Notes: generated from the sequence alone by a model not told the origin. DNA of 64,000 nucleotides from Bog-473 sp963781955 (GCA_963781955.1 CAWAHU010000003.1:434001-498000); one strand, 5' to 3'. Positions 18,754 to 27,131 are shown, counted from the first letter of the stretch. Made by a program: numbers and translations.

Positions 18754-19602
18754 ATGGCCGAGACCACGGGATTCGATTCGCCGGTACTGACCATCGAACG
18801 GGAGGAGGCGGTGGCCACCGTGTGGCTGGACCGCCCCGAGGCCCGCAACGCCATGGGCCCAGACCTGTGGCGTGACCTGCCTCGTGCCATGGCGGCTGTG
18901 GCCGAGGACGACAGGGTGCGTTCGGTCGTCATCGCCGCCAAGGGTCCGCACTTCTCCGTCGGGCTTGATCTCAAGGCCATGGGCGGCCTCCTCACCGGCG
19001 GCGGCACCAGCGGCGGCCAGCCCGCGTCCATGGCGGCGAGGGCCCGGGCCGGGCGCACGAACATCTTGCACCTGCAGGAGTCCGTGACGGCCGTGGCCCT
19101 CTGCCCCAAGCCTGTGATCGCCGCCGTCCACGGCTACTGCATCGGGGGCGGCGTCGACCTGATTGCCGCCTGCGACATCCGGCTCGCCTCCGCCGACGCC
19201 GTCTTCTCGGTGCGCGAAGCGAAGATCGCCATTGTGGCCGACCTGGGCAGCCTGCAGCGGCTGCCGAAGATCATCGGTGCCGGTCACGTGGCCGAGTTGG
19301 CGTTCACGGGGAAGGACATAAATGCGGAGAGGGCTAAGGAGATCGGCCTGGTGAACGACGTGGCCGCGGACCCCGAGGGCGTCCTCAAGGCCGCCCGGGC
19401 CCTGGCCGCCGAGATCGCCGCCAACTCCCCGATCGCGGTGCAGGGCACCAAGGCTGTCCTGGCCGCCAACGACGGGCGGACCGTCGCCGAGGGTCTCGAG
19501 TACGTGGCCACCTGGAACGCGGGAATGCTGGCGTCGGACGACCTCGCCGAGGCGGTCACCGCCTTCATGGAGAAGCGGCCACCGAATTTCACCGGGCGCT
19601 GA
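18754..19602 (+). CDS. Crotonase, dienoyl-CoA isomerase-like
   Basis: 282 residues from ATG 18754. Oxyanion-hole segments HFSVGLDLKAMGG near 65-77 and HGYCIGGGVDLIAACDIRLA near 126-145. The active-site pattern matches delta3,5-delta2,4-dienoyl-CoA isomerase rather than hydratase: Asp in GGGVDL, Glu in SVREAKI and Asp in VADLGSLQRLPKIIG align with the three acidic residues known for that enzyme. It would rearrange dienoyl-CoA during degradation of fatty acids with odd-position double bonds. Divergent from sufD with 53 bases between the starts; not part of the SUF system. Confidence 0.88.
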   Translation: MAETTGFDSPVLTIEREEAVATVWLDRPEARNAMGPDLWRDLPRAMAAVAEDDRVRSVVIAAKGPHFSVGLDLKAMGGLLTGGGTSGGQPASMAARARAGRTNILHLQESVTAVALCPKPVIAAVHGYCIGGGVDLIAACDIRLASADAVFSVREAKIAIVADLGSLQRLPKIIGAGHVAELAFTGKDINAERAKEIGLVNDVAADPEGVLKAARALAAEIAANSPIAVQGTKAVLAANDGRTVAEGLEYVATWNAGMLASDDLAEAVTAFMEKRPPNFTGR

Positions 19603-19687
19603 GCTCGCTCCGGCCTAAACCGGAACGCGCTCAAGCCGGAACGCGCTGGCTCACGGCCGCTCGTGTATGCAGAGCCGATGCATGATT

Positions 19688-19795
19688 ATGCAGATCGCTG
19701 CTGCCCTGCGCATAGCTCGTCGCCGTATACGCGACGTCCTATACGGCGAGACGTTGTTCACGGAGGACCCAGTGGATGCATATCTATGCATCTGA
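19688..19795 (+). CDS. Possible 35-codon ORF in AT-rich island
   Basis: ATG 19688 to TGA 19795 encodes MQIAAALRIARRRIRDVLYG then ETLFTEDPVDAYLCI, a plausible amphipathic, basic peptide. There is no clear ribosome site and I recognise no family. It lies in the least GC-rich stretch of the window, together with several ATGCAT elements and two inverted repeats, so it may be a relic of a transferred gene or only a chance frame. Confidence 0.2.
   Translation: MQIAAALRIARRRIRDVLYGETLFTEDPVDAYLCI
19720..19749. promoter_or_regulatory. Inverted repeat TCGCCGTATA-N10-TATACGGCGA
   Basis: Perfect 10-base arms at 19720-19729 and 19740-19749 with a 10-base spacer, one helical turn between arm edges, as in many dimeric repressor sites. 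It lies in the 273-base gap between the crotonase and the Cys-rich gene. Neither neighbouring gene begins here, so no target is obvious; it also falls inside the possible 35-codon ORF. Confidence 0.4.
19775..19792. promoter_or_regulatory. Palindrome GATGCATA-TC-TATGCATC
   Basis: Perfect 8-base arms with a 2-base centre. Further ATGCA elements occur at about 19674, 19679 and 19689 (TATGCAG, GATGCATG, TATGCAG) and TTGCATAC at about 19797. Such clustering in a genome near 70% GC is unusual and suggests protein binding sites or a recombination remnant. Confidence 0.4.
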
Positions 19796-19875
19796 TTGCA
19801 TACGAGTTCGGCACGACGTGCCGGCCCACGCGGTGACGGTCAAGGCCTCGGGCCCCGATCGCCGGCGAAGTCCGC

Positions 19876-20220
19876 TCAGCGCTTGCGGCGCCACCAACGG
19901 TTGGACGAGCGATCCCGCCGTGCGTCTTCGGCCCGGACTTCCTCGAGCACCGAGGGGGCTACGTCGTTGACGATGTCCTCGGCCGAGTCCAGCAGCGCCA
20001 CCACCTCGGCTCCCCCCTGGCCCGGCTCGTCCTCGATGGCCGGTTCCACCAGGCTGCCGTGCACCCACCCCACGTCGGCGAGGCGCGGCTTGTAGGAGGG
20101 GCAGTTCTCCGGGCACCGCCACGGTGCCTCGGGTGCGAGGTCGAGCACACAGAACCGGGCTGCTTCGCCAGAGTCGTAGGTGCGGCTCTGGAAATGGACG
20201 CATTCCTCTCGCATCGGCAC
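19876..20220 (-). CDS. Conserved-looking Cys-rich protein downstream of sufB
   Basis: 114 residues, not assigned to a named family. Four cysteines lie in the first 45 residues: EECVHFQSRTY near 7, ARFCVLDLAPEAPWRCPENCPSY near 22-43 (the last two as C-x3-C). This looks like a zinc or Fe-S ligand set. The middle is acidic and the C-terminus ends in a basic NRWWRRKR. It follows sufB by 36 bases on the same strand, so it is probably co-transcribed and may be an accessory of cluster assembly; that is inference. Confidence 0.75.
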   Translation of the reverse strand: MPMREECVHFQSRTYDSGEAARFCVLDLAPEAPWRCPENCPSYKPRLADVGWVHGSLVEPAIEDEPGQGGAEVVALLDSAEDIVNDVAPSVLEEVRAEDARRDRSSNRWWRRKR

Positions 20221-20256
20221 GGCCTTATCGTGCCACGCCCAGGCCGGGTGGCTCGA

Positions 20257-21657
20257 TCAGCCGACCGACCCTTCCATCTGGAGTTCGATCAGGCGGCTCC
20301 ATTCGACCGCGTACTCCATGGGGAGGGTGCGGGTGATGGGATCGATGAACCCGTTGACGATCATGCTCATGGCCTGCCCCTCGGAGAGACCGCGGCTCAT
20401 GAGGTAGAAGAGCTGGTCGTCGCCAACCTTCGACACTGTCGCCTCGTGGCCGATGCGAGCGTCGCGCTCACCGACCTCCATGTAGGGCTTGGTCTCTGAG
20501 ATCGAGTGGTCGTCGAGCAGGAGCGCGTCGCAACGCACGAACGACTTGGCTCCGCGGGCAGCGGGGTCGACGTGCACCTTGCCGCGGTAGGTGGTGATCC
20601 CGCCGTCCTTGGAGATCGACTTCGACACGATGGTCGAGGTGGTCTCCGGGGCGATGTGGAACATCTTGGCTCCCGCGTCCTGATGCTGGCCGGCACCCGC
20701 GTACGCCACCGAGAGCACCTCGCCGCTGGCCTTGGGGCCCATCAGGTAGACAGAGGGGTACTTCATGGTCAGCCGCGAGCCGATGTTGCCATCGATCCAC
20801 TCGACGCGCGCCTCGGCCTCCGCTCGCGCCCGTTTGGTCACCAGGTTGTAGACGTTGGTCGACCAGTTCTGGATCGTCGTATAGGTGATGCGGGACCCGG
20901 CCAGCGCGACCAGCTCCACCACCGCTGAGTGCAGCGAGTCCGTCGAGTACACCGGGGCCGAGCAGCCCTCGATGTAGTGCACCTGGGAGCCTTCGTCGGC
21001 GATGATCAGTGTGCGCTCGAACTGGCCCATGTTCTCGGCATTGATCCGGAAGTAGGCCTGCAGGGGCATATCCACCTTCACCCCGGGCGGCACGTAGATG
21101 AACGAGCCTCCCGACCACACGGCCGAGTTGAGGGCAGCGAACTTGTTGTCGTTGGGCGGGATCAGCTTGCCGAACCATTTGCGGACGATCTCGGGGTACT
21201 CGCGCACGGCCGTGTCCATGTCGCAGAACAACACGCCCTGGGCTTCGAGGTCCTCGCGGTTGCGGTGGAAGACCACCTCTGACTCGTATTGGGCGGTGAC
21301 CCCGGCCAGGTACTTGCGCTCGGCCTCCGGGATCCCCAACTTCTCGTAGGTGTTCTTGATGGCGTCGGGCAGGTCTGACCAGTCGTCTACCTGCCCGCCC
21401 GTGGGCTTGATGTAGTAGTAGATGTCGTCGAAGTCGAGCTTCGGCATCTGCGTCGCGAACCACGGCGCCATCGGCTTGCGCTCGAAGTGCTTGAGCGCGC
21501 GCAGGCGGAAGTCGCGCATCCAGTCGGGCTCGGCCTTCATCGCCGACATCTCGCGGACGATGGACTCGTTCAGGCCCTTCTTGGGCTTGAACACGTAGTC
21601 CTCGGCATCGCTCCAGCCGAGCTCGTAGCGGCCCAAGTCGAGATCCGTTGTCGCCAT
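20257..21657 (-). CDS. sufB: Fe-S assembly scaffold SufB
   Basis: Main scaffold subunit on which clusters form. 466 residues from ATG 21657, with CCCAGGAG just upstream. Visible: YELGWSDAEDYVFKPKKGL near 9-27, SEVVFHRNREDLEAQGVLF near 120, SGGSFIYVPPGVKVDMPLQ near 170, the invariant cysteine in HYIEGCSAPVYS near 210, TTIQNWSTNVYNLVTKRA near 240, and DLLL-type region CDALLLDDHSISETKPYME near 380 ending in GHEATVSKVGDDQLFYLMSRG. Transcribed away from oligopeptidase B, with the Cys-rich gene after it. sufD lies 3 kb away, so the scaffold genes are not one operon. Confidence 0.97.
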   Translation of the reverse strand: MATTDLDLGRYELGWSDAEDYVFKPKKGLNESIVREMSAMKAEPDWMRDFRLRALKHFERKPMAPWFATQMPKLDFDDIYYYIKPTGGQVDDWSDLPDAIKNTYEKLGIPEAERKYLAGVTAQYESEVVFHRNREDLEAQGVLFCDMDTAVREYPEIVRKWFGKLIPPNDNKFAALNSAVWSGGSFIYVPPGVKVDMPLQAYFRINAENMGQFERTLIIADEGSQVHYIEGCSAPVYSTDSLHSAVVELVALAGSRITYTTIQNWSTNVYNLVTKRARAEAEARVEWIDGNIGSRLTMKYPSVYLMGPKASGEVLSVAYAGAGQHQDAGAKMFHIAPETTSTIVSKSISKDGGITTYRGKVHVDPAARGAKSFVRCDALLLDDHSISETKPYMEVGERDARIGHEATVSKVGDDQLFYLMSRGLSEGQAMSMIVNGFIDPITRTLPMEYAVEWSRLIELQMEGSVG

Positions 21658-21687
21658 GGGGCTCCTGGGGGTGGACCGGAATCCGGG

Positions 21688-21714
21688 AGGGGAATTTCCC
21701 CTATGGAGATAGTA
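21688..21714 (-). promoter_or_regulatory. sufB promoter region with palindromic operator
   Basis: On the minus strand a TACTAT -10-like box (21709-21714) is followed immediately by a 15-base palindrome, AGGGGAA-T-TTCCCCT (21688-21702), 31 bases before the sufB ATG. A symmetrical site covering the likely start of transcription is the usual layout for repression. No -35 of quality is visible. The regulator is unknown; the site does not resemble the published SufR half-sites I know. Confidence 0.45.
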
Positions 21715-21787
21715 ACAACTGTCCCAGCCTGCCGAAACGCCGTCTCGGTGCACCCCCGTGTCGTCGACCGTGGCAGGCTCTCCGTCC

Positions 21788-23980
21788 ATGTCGGCGACCA
21801 CCCCACCGAGTGCACCCCAGCGTCCCCATGTCATCTCCGCCCACGGCGACGACCGGCAGGATCCCTGGTACTGGCTGCGCGAGCGCGACGACCCCGACGT
21901 ACGGGCGTACCTCGAGGCCGAGAACGCGTACACCGAGGCCGAGACCGCCCGGATCACGCCGCTCCGGGACGGTCTGTTCGAGGAGATGAAGGCACGGATC
22001 AAGGAGACGGACATGTCGGTCCCGTTGCGGCGGGGCCCCTGGTGGTACTACAGCCGCACCGAGGAGGGGAAGGCCTACCCCATCCACTGTCGGCGGCCCG
22101 CCCGCGGACGCCATGAGCTGCCTCCGGCCAGCGAGCCCGGAGGCGAGGAGCAGGTCTTTCTCGACGAGAACGTGCTGGCGGCGGGGTCCGACTACTTCGC
22201 GGTGGGGACGGCGGCCGTCAGCCACGACCACCGCTGGCTGGCCTTTTCGACCGACCTCGAGGGCAACGAGAAGTACGAGCTCCACTTCCGCCCACTGGAC
22301 GCCGAGACCGCGCTCGCGCCGGAAACGGTGCCTGACGTCGGGTATGGACTGGCCTGGTCGGCATGGTCCGAATTCGTCTTCTACGTCCGCCTCGACGAGG
22401 CCCAGCGCCCGTACCAGCTCTGGCGCCACCGGCTCGGGACCGATCCCGGGGCCGACGTGCTCGTCCACGAGGAGGCCGACCGGCGATTCGAGCTGGGAAC
22501 CGGCTCGACCCGTGACGGGGTCCTCGTCCTCATCAGTCTGCACAGCACGAACACCACCGAGTGGATGGCCATCCCCACCGGTGCCCCGCTCAGCGCACCG
22601 GCGTCGCTGCTCCCACGGCGCGAGGGGGTCGAGTACGCCGTCGACCACCTGGTGCCGGCGGCCGGAGGGCGCGGGTGGTTCGTCGCCCTGACCAACGACG
22701 GGGCCCGGGACTTCCGGCTCCTGGCCGCGCCCGACGACACCTACGGCGACCCCGAGGCCTGGCGCGAGGTCGTAGCCCATCGTCCGGGCGTGCGGGTCGA
22801 GGATGTGGATGCCTTCAGCCGGGCCATCGTGCTGAGCGAGCGGTCCGAGGCGGAGACCAGGGTCCGTGTGTTGCCGCTGACGGAAGGCCCCGACCCCTTC
22901 GAGGGCGACGTGCTGAGCACGGGCTGGATCGTGCCACCTGTTGAGAACCCGTCCTCCACGTGGCTCGGGGGCAACCCCGAGCCCGACCCGCCCGCCCTGC
23001 GCATCGGACGGACCTCGCTCGTCACACCGACGAGCGTTCTGCAGATCGGGCTCGAGGACCGGGGCGAGACGCTGCTCAAGCAGGAACCGGTCCTCGGCGG
23101 GTACGACCCGTCCGACTACGCGACCTCCCGGGAGTGGGCGCCCGCGCCCGACGGCACGATGGTGCCGATCTCCGTGGTGCACCGGCGTGACACGGCGCTG
23201 CCGGCACCGTGCGTCCTCTACGGCTACGGCGCCTACGAGCTGAGCATCGACCCGAGGTTCTCCCATCACCGGCTCTCGCTCCTCGACCGCGGCGTGGTCT
23301 TCGCCATCGCCCACGTCCGCGGTGGGGGCGAAATGGGCCGCGCCTGGTACGAGGACGGGCGCATGGAGCACAAGGGCAACACCTTCACCGACTTCATCGC
23401 CTGCGCCCGCCACCTGGCCGCAGCCGGCATCGCCCGGTCGGACGCGTTGGCCGGTCGCGGGGGCTCCGCCGGGGGTCTGCTCATCGGTGCGGTGGCCAAC
23501 CAGGCCCCCGAGCTCTTCTGTTGCCTGGTGGCCGAGGTGCCGTTCGTCGACTGCGTCACGACGATGCTGGACGACGAGCTGCCCCTCACCGTCGGCGAGT
23601 GGGAGGAGTGGGGCAATCCGGCAGCGGACGCGGTGGCATACCGCCGCATGCTGGCCTACTCGCCGTACGACAACGTGGTGGGCCAGAACTCCGACGGATC
23701 GCCTCGTACCTATCCCGAGCTCTTCGTGACCGCAGGGCTCAACGACCCACGCGTCGCCTACTGGGAGCCGGCCAAATGGGTGGCCAAACTGCGGGCGCGC
23801 TCCCCGAGCACGCGGGTCCTCCTAAGGACGGAGATGGGGGCGGGCCACGGGGGGCCGTCGGGGCGCTACGACGCCTGGCGGGAGGAGGCCCTCGTGCTGG
23901 CATTCCTGCTCGACAGACTCGGCGCTGCGGAGGGCTCGAGTCGGCCGGCGGGAGCCGGGCAGAAGCCGGCTGGGAGCTAA
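21788..23980 (+). CDS. Oligopeptidase B (prolyl oligopeptidase family, S9A)
   Basis: Serine peptidase cleaving short peptides after basic residues. About 730 residues from ATG 21788; GTG 21758 adds ten. N-terminal beta-propeller begins DPWYWLRERDDPDVRAYLEAE near 30; the catalytic domain has Ser in AGRGGSAGGLLIGAVANQ near 563, Asp in TAGLNDPRVAYWEPAKWVAKL near 648, and His in EMGAGHGGPSGRYDAW near 692. CVLYGYGAYELSIDPRFS is the family motif before the catalytic core. No signal peptide, so cytoplasmic. The last 15 residues are a PAG-rich tail running into a 14-base repeat array. Confidence 0.94.
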   Translation: MSATTPPSAPQRPHVISAHGDDRQDPWYWLRERDDPDVRAYLEAENAYTEAETARITPLRDGLFEEMKARIKETDMSVPLRRGPWWYYSRTEEGKAYPIHCRRPARGRHELPPASEPGGEEQVFLDENVLAAGSDYFAVGTAAVSHDHRWLAFSTDLEGNEKYELHFRPLDAETALAPETVPDVGYGLAWSAWSEFVFYVRLDEAQRPYQLWRHRLGTDPGADVLVHEEADRRFELGTGSTRDGVLVLISLHSTNTTEWMAIPTGAPLSAPASLLPRREGVEYAVDHLVPAAGGRGWFVALTNDGARDFRLLAAPDDTYGDPEAWREVVAHRPGVRVEDVDAFSRAIVLSERSEAETRVRVLPLTEGPDPFEGDVLSTGWIVPPVENPSSTWLGGNPEPDPPALRIGRTSLVTPTSVLQIGLEDRGETLLKQEPVLGGYDPSDYATSREWAPAPDGTMVPISVVHRRDTALPAPCVLYGYGAYELSIDPRFSHHRLSLLDRGVVFAIAHVRGGGEMGRAWYEDGRMEHKGNTFTDFIACARHLAAAGIARSDALAGRGGSAGGLLIGAVANQAPELFCCLVAEVPFVDCVTTMLDDELPLTVGEWEEWGNPAADAVAYRRMLAYSPYDNVVGQNSDGSPRTYPELFVTAGLNDPRVAYWEPAKWVAKLRARSPSTRVLLRTEMGAGHGGPSGRYDAWREEALVLAFLLDRLGAAEGSSRPAGAGQKPAGS

Positions 23981-23998
23981 CCGTCGGGAGCCGGGCGA

Positions 23999-24082
23999 GA
24001 GCTGACCGGCGGGAGCTAACCGGCGAGAGCTGACCGGCGGGAGCTAACCGGCGAGAGCTAACCGGCGAGAGCTAACCGGCGG
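23999..24082. repeat. 14-bp tandem repeat, six units
   Basis: Six contiguous units of GAGCTAACCGGCGA or GAGCTGACCGGCGG, at 23999, 24013, 24027, 24041, 24055 and 24069, with degenerate copies back to about 23974 at the oligopeptidase stop. The last unit contains the TAG stop and the final PAG codons of the convergent membrane-protein gene, so the array lies between two facing gene ends. It has stop codons in several frames. No hairpin typical of a terminator is evident within one unit. Confidence 0.93.
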
Positions 24083-25043
24083 GAGGCGGCTGGAAGGTGA
24101 GCGTGAAGGGCGCCTGCGCGCCCGTGGGCAGAGCCACCAGGACGCCGTCGACGGCGGCGGCGAACGCACCCGTTGCCCCAGCGATCACCGCGACGGCCCC
24201 GGCGGCGGTCACCACCTGCCGCTGCCCGGGGGACAGGGTGGCCGAGAACAGCACCGCACCGGTGGCGGTGTTGGTGACCTGCACCCAGCACGGGCCCGTG
24301 GTGGCGGCGACTGCGAGCGAGTAGGACTGCCCGGCCACCTGATACGTAGCGGCGTTGGTCGACACGGCGCCGGGCGCCGAGACGGCCGGTGGCGCAGTCG
24401 ACGTTGTCGTCGTCGTGGTGCCGCCGTGCGAGCGCCCGGTGGACGGGTGTGGCGTGGCGGCATGGTGGGCACGGGGCGCCGTCACCGTCGACCCGCTGCG
24501 CGCCTTGCGGGCGGGTGGGCTGGAGTGCAGCCCGGAGACGATCAGCACCACGATGAGCACCATCACTGCACCGATGGCGGCCAGCGGAGCGCCCAGCCGC
24601 CGCGGGCGGTGGTTGATTGAATGCATGGCCGGGTCCTCGCTGCCGGTCATGAACGTGCGCCGGACGTGCTCGGGCCGCGTGTCGTCGAACACGATCGGCT
24701 CCGAGGGGCCGGGGACGGTCGGCAGCGGGGGCACGGCCGGGCGGCCTGGTTCGCCCACCCGGACTGTCGACGGCCCCGACACACGTACGGCGCTGGCGGG
24801 ATACCGCGTGCCGGCCGACCCGCCTCCCGCTCCGGCGCCTGCACTCCCTCCCTCAGCGCCTGTGTCGGCGGCCGGCGTTGTGGCCATGGCGTCTTGGTGC
24901 TCGCGGATCTCCTCGAGCGTGTGCAACTGACGGTGATAGTGCTGGACGGAGTGTTCGTCGTCGTTGCCGCGGCGGCGCACGACCACGGCCGCCGCTACCA
25001 CGAGGACAACCAACGCCACGCCGACGATCCCACCGATCATCAC
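24072..25043 (-). CDS. Membrane protein with RodZ C-terminal-like domain
   Basis: 323 residues. A membrane helix near the N-terminus (MMIGGIVGVALVVLVVAAAV), a cytoplasmic stretch with acidic and Gly-rich parts, a second helix APLAAIGAVMVLIVVLIVSG near 150-170, a Thr/Ser/Pro linker, and a C-terminal extracytoplasmic beta domain (YQVAGQSYSLAVAATTGPCW then TLSPGQRQVV) resembling the DUF4115 tail of RodZ. RodZ itself has an N-terminal helix-turn-helix and one helix, so this is a relative, not RodZ. GTG at 25043 or ATG at 25040. A role in cell shape is only a guess. Confidence 0.7.
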   Translation of the reverse strand: MMIGGIVGVALVVLVVAAAVVVRRRGNDDEHSVQHYHRQLHTLEEIREHQDAMATTPAADTGAEGGSAGAGAGGGSAGTRYPASAVRVSGPSTVRVGEPGRPAVPPLPTVPGPSEPIVFDDTRPEHVRRTFMTGSEDPAMHSINHRPRRLGAPLAAIGAVMVLIVVLIVSGLHSSPPARKARSGSTVTAPRAHHAATPHPSTGRSHGGTTTTTTSTAPPAVSAPGAVSTNAATYQVAGQSYSLAVAATTGPCWVQVTNTATGAVLFSATLSPGQRQVVTAAGAVAVIAGATGAFAAAVDGVLVALPTGAQAPFTLTFQPPPAG

Positions 25044-25181
25044 CGTCCCCTATTCAACAGGATCCGCAGGCCTGCGCAAGATGCGGCCCTCGCCGTCGAC
25101 GGCCGTGTCCGGGGCCAGCCCCGCCGTGGCCGGCCCCGGCCGTGGCCAGCCCCGGTCGGGGGGCCGTTGCCCCAGGCGAGT

Positions 25182-25727
25182 TCAGCCCATGTAGCGGGGG
25201 CGAATCGCGTCCGGGATGTCGGCGCGCCTCGGGTTGGCTTGGTCTCGAGCCGAGAGGATCGGGACGCTGACACCCCAGTCGGCCCCCACAGCAGGGTCGT
25301 TCCAGGCCAACCCGTTCTCATCGGACGCGTCGTAATAGTTGTCGACCAGGTAGGTGAGCAGCAGGTCGGTCAACGCTGCGAACCCGTGAGCCACCCCGGG
25401 CGGGATGTAGATCCCCTGGTCGACATCCCCGTCCAGCTCGATCACCTCGGTCGCGCCGTCGGTGGGCGAGCCCTGGCGCAGGTCGTGGAGCACCACGCGG
25501 GCCCTGCCTCGCAACGCGTACCAGTAGTCCGCCTGCCGGAGGTGGAAGTGCAGGCCGACCACCGCGCCCGCCTGCTTCTCCGAGCGGTTGCCCTGCACCA
25601 TCTCGCTCCCGCTGGGGAACCAGCTCCGCCGGTAGGTCTCGACGAACCGGCCGCGCTGGTCGCCGTGGACCTCGGGCCGAACGCGGACGACGTCGTTGAT
25701 GACCGAGGAAGGGACCAGCTCTGGCAT
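25182..25727 (-). CDS. dTDP-4-dehydrorhamnose 3,5-epimerase-like cupin
   Basis: 181 residues from ATG 25727. RmlC-type cupin: PEVHGDQRGRFVETYRRSWF near 18-37, EKQAGAVVGLHFHLRQADYW near 50-69 with the catalytic histidine and usual Gln/Trp, ARVVLHDLRQGSPT near 77, GIYIPPGVAHGFAAL near 105, NYYDASDENGLAWNDPAVG near 133. Typical enzymes have LRGLH(Y/F)Q; here VVGLHFH, a small departure, so the substrate may be another nucleotide sugar. No rhamnose genes are adjacent. The 138-base gap downstream (25044-25181) holds only GGCCAGCCCCGG-like repeats. Confidence 0.85.
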   Translation of the reverse strand: MPELVPSSVINDVVRVRPEVHGDQRGRFVETYRRSWFPSGSEMVQGNRSEKQAGAVVGLHFHLRQADYWYALRGRARVVLHDLRQGSPTDGATEVIELDGDVDQGIYIPPGVAHGFAALTDLLLTYLVDNYYDASDENGLAWNDPAVGADWGVSVPILSARDQANPRRADIPDAIRPRYMG

Positions 25728-25752
25728 CTGGGAAACGGTAGTGGGCGTCGCC

Positions 25753-26229
25753 TCAGGGGGCGAAACGGCCGAATCCCGACCGGTAGAAGACCAGCGGGCT
25801 GCCCTCTCCGATCTCCATGGCGACAACGTGGCCAGTCACGAGCTCGTGGTCCCCGCCGTCGAAGATCTCGCCGAGGCGGCACTCCACGACGGCCAACGAT
25901 CCCTCGATCACAGGTGCCCCCGTAACGCCCTCCTTCCAGCCCACGCCGGCGAACTTGTCACCCCCTGAGACTGCGAAGGCGCGACACAGCACCTCCTGGT
26001 GCTCCTCGAGGATGTTCACGCAGAACGCCCCCGCCTTGGCGATGCGGGGCCAGCTGGTCGAGCTGCGGGCCGGGGCGAGGATCACCATCGGTGGGTCGAG
26101 GGACAGCGCGGCGAACGACTGGCAGGTGAAGCCGACGGGCAGGCCGTCCTCCAGGGCGGTCACGATCGTGATCCCGGTGGCGAAGTGGCCGAGCGCCTCG
26201 CGGAACCGAGCCTGGTCGAGGCCCGACAC
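25753..26229 (-). CDS. Flavin reductase domain protein (HpaC/HsaB type)
   Basis: 158 residues from GTG 26229. FREALGHFATGITIVTA near 9-25, GFTCQSFAALSLDPPMVILA near 33-52 and NILEEHQEVLCRAFA near 72 match the FMN-binding split barrel of NAD(P)H:flavin oxidoreductases that feed two-component monooxygenases. The oxygenase partner is not in the window. Starts 4 bases after the MBL gene stop, so the two are probably co-transcribed. In steroid-degrading actinobacteria HsaB is such a reductase, but nothing here proves that role. Confidence 0.9.
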   Translation of the reverse strand: MSGLDQARFREALGHFATGITIVTALEDGLPVGFTCQSFAALSLDPPMVILAPARSSTSWPRIAKAGAFCVNILEEHQEVLCRAFAVSGGDKFAGVGWKEGVTGAPVIEGSLAVVECRLGEIFDGGDHELVTGHVVAMEIGEGSPLVFYRSGFGRFAP

Positions 26230-26232
26230 CCG

Positions 26233-27087
26233 TTACGCCTTGCCGAGGTCGATCGAGTGGGACTCCTTCGCTGAGGTGATGTCCGCGAGCTGCTTGGCCT
26301 CCGGCAGGCGGCGGGCTGCATTGAGGAGGTGGTCGAGCTCCCGGTCGGTGTGCGCCGGGTCGTGGTGTGAGAGCAACAGGCGGCGAGCACCCGCCTCGGC
26401 TGCGACGTGCACCGCGTAGGCCGCGGTCGAGTGACCCCAGTCGCTCTTCACCGCGAACTCGTCGTCGGTGTACTGCCCGTCGTGGATCATCACGTCGACG
26501 TCCTGGCATAGCTCGAGGACCGCCTCGGGAATGGTCCGGCGGTCGGGTGGGGCCTGGTGGTCGGAGAGGTAGGCCAGCGACCGGCCGTCCGCCTCGATCC
26601 GGAATCCCAGCGTCGTCCCGTTATGGGGGATCGGCCGAGCCATCACCTTGGCCGACCCGATGGAGAAGTCCTCGGCGCCGATGTCGATCGTCACGACCTC
26701 ACCACGGAACTCGTCCATGTGGATCGGGAAGACCGGCGGCTGCACCGCCTTGTGCAGCACGTCTTTGAGCGTTCCCTCCGGTTGAGCCGGGCCGTACACG
26801 GTGAGCTTCGCTCCCGGGTCGTGCAACGGCGCGAAGAACGGGATCCCCAAGATGTGGTCGTAGTGAAGGTGGCTGAGCAGCGCAGTGGCTTGGAGCGGCG
26901 TGCCAAGCGCCCGCACCTCCTTGTGCAACTCCTCGCCGAGTGCCCGCAGGCCCGTCCCGAGGTCGACAATCAGAGGCTCGTCCCCGTCGATGTCGATGAC
27001 GAGACACGAGGTGTTCCCCCCGTACCGCCTGTAGCGGTCCCCCGAGCACGGGCATGAGCCCCGCACCCCGTAGAACGTGATGTTCAC
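26233..27087 (-). CDS. MBL-fold phosphodiesterase-like hydrolase
   Basis: 284 residues from GTG 27087 (TTG 27090 possible). Start motif ITFYGVRGSCPCSGDRYRRYG is typical of the PhnP/RNase Z-like branch. Metal ligands: LLSHLHYDHILGIPFF near 73, IPHNGTTLGFRI near 155, AYLSDHQAPP near 172, MIHDGQYTDDE near 200, WGHSTAAYAVHVA near 218 and LLLSHHDPAHTD near 242. The HHDPxHxD ending is characteristic of this subgroup. Substrate unknown; cyclic phosphodiesters are likely from the fold. Confidence 0.9.
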   Translation of the reverse strand: MNITFYGVRGSCPCSGDRYRRYGGNTSCLVIDIDGDEPLIVDLGTGLRALGEELHKEVRALGTPLQATALLSHLHYDHILGIPFFAPLHDPGAKLTVYGPAQPEGTLKDVLHKAVQPPVFPIHMDEFRGEVVTIDIGAEDFSIGSAKVMARPIPHNGTTLGFRIEADGRSLAYLSDHQAPPDRRTIPEAVLELCQDVDVMIHDGQYTDDEFAVKSDWGHSTAAYAVHVAAEAGARRLLLSHHDPAHTDRELDHLLNAARRLPEAKQLADITSAKESHSIDLGKA

Positions 27088-27131
27088 CAACTAGACGTTA
27101 CCCCGCCTCGGCCGGATAGGTTTTTCGCCTC

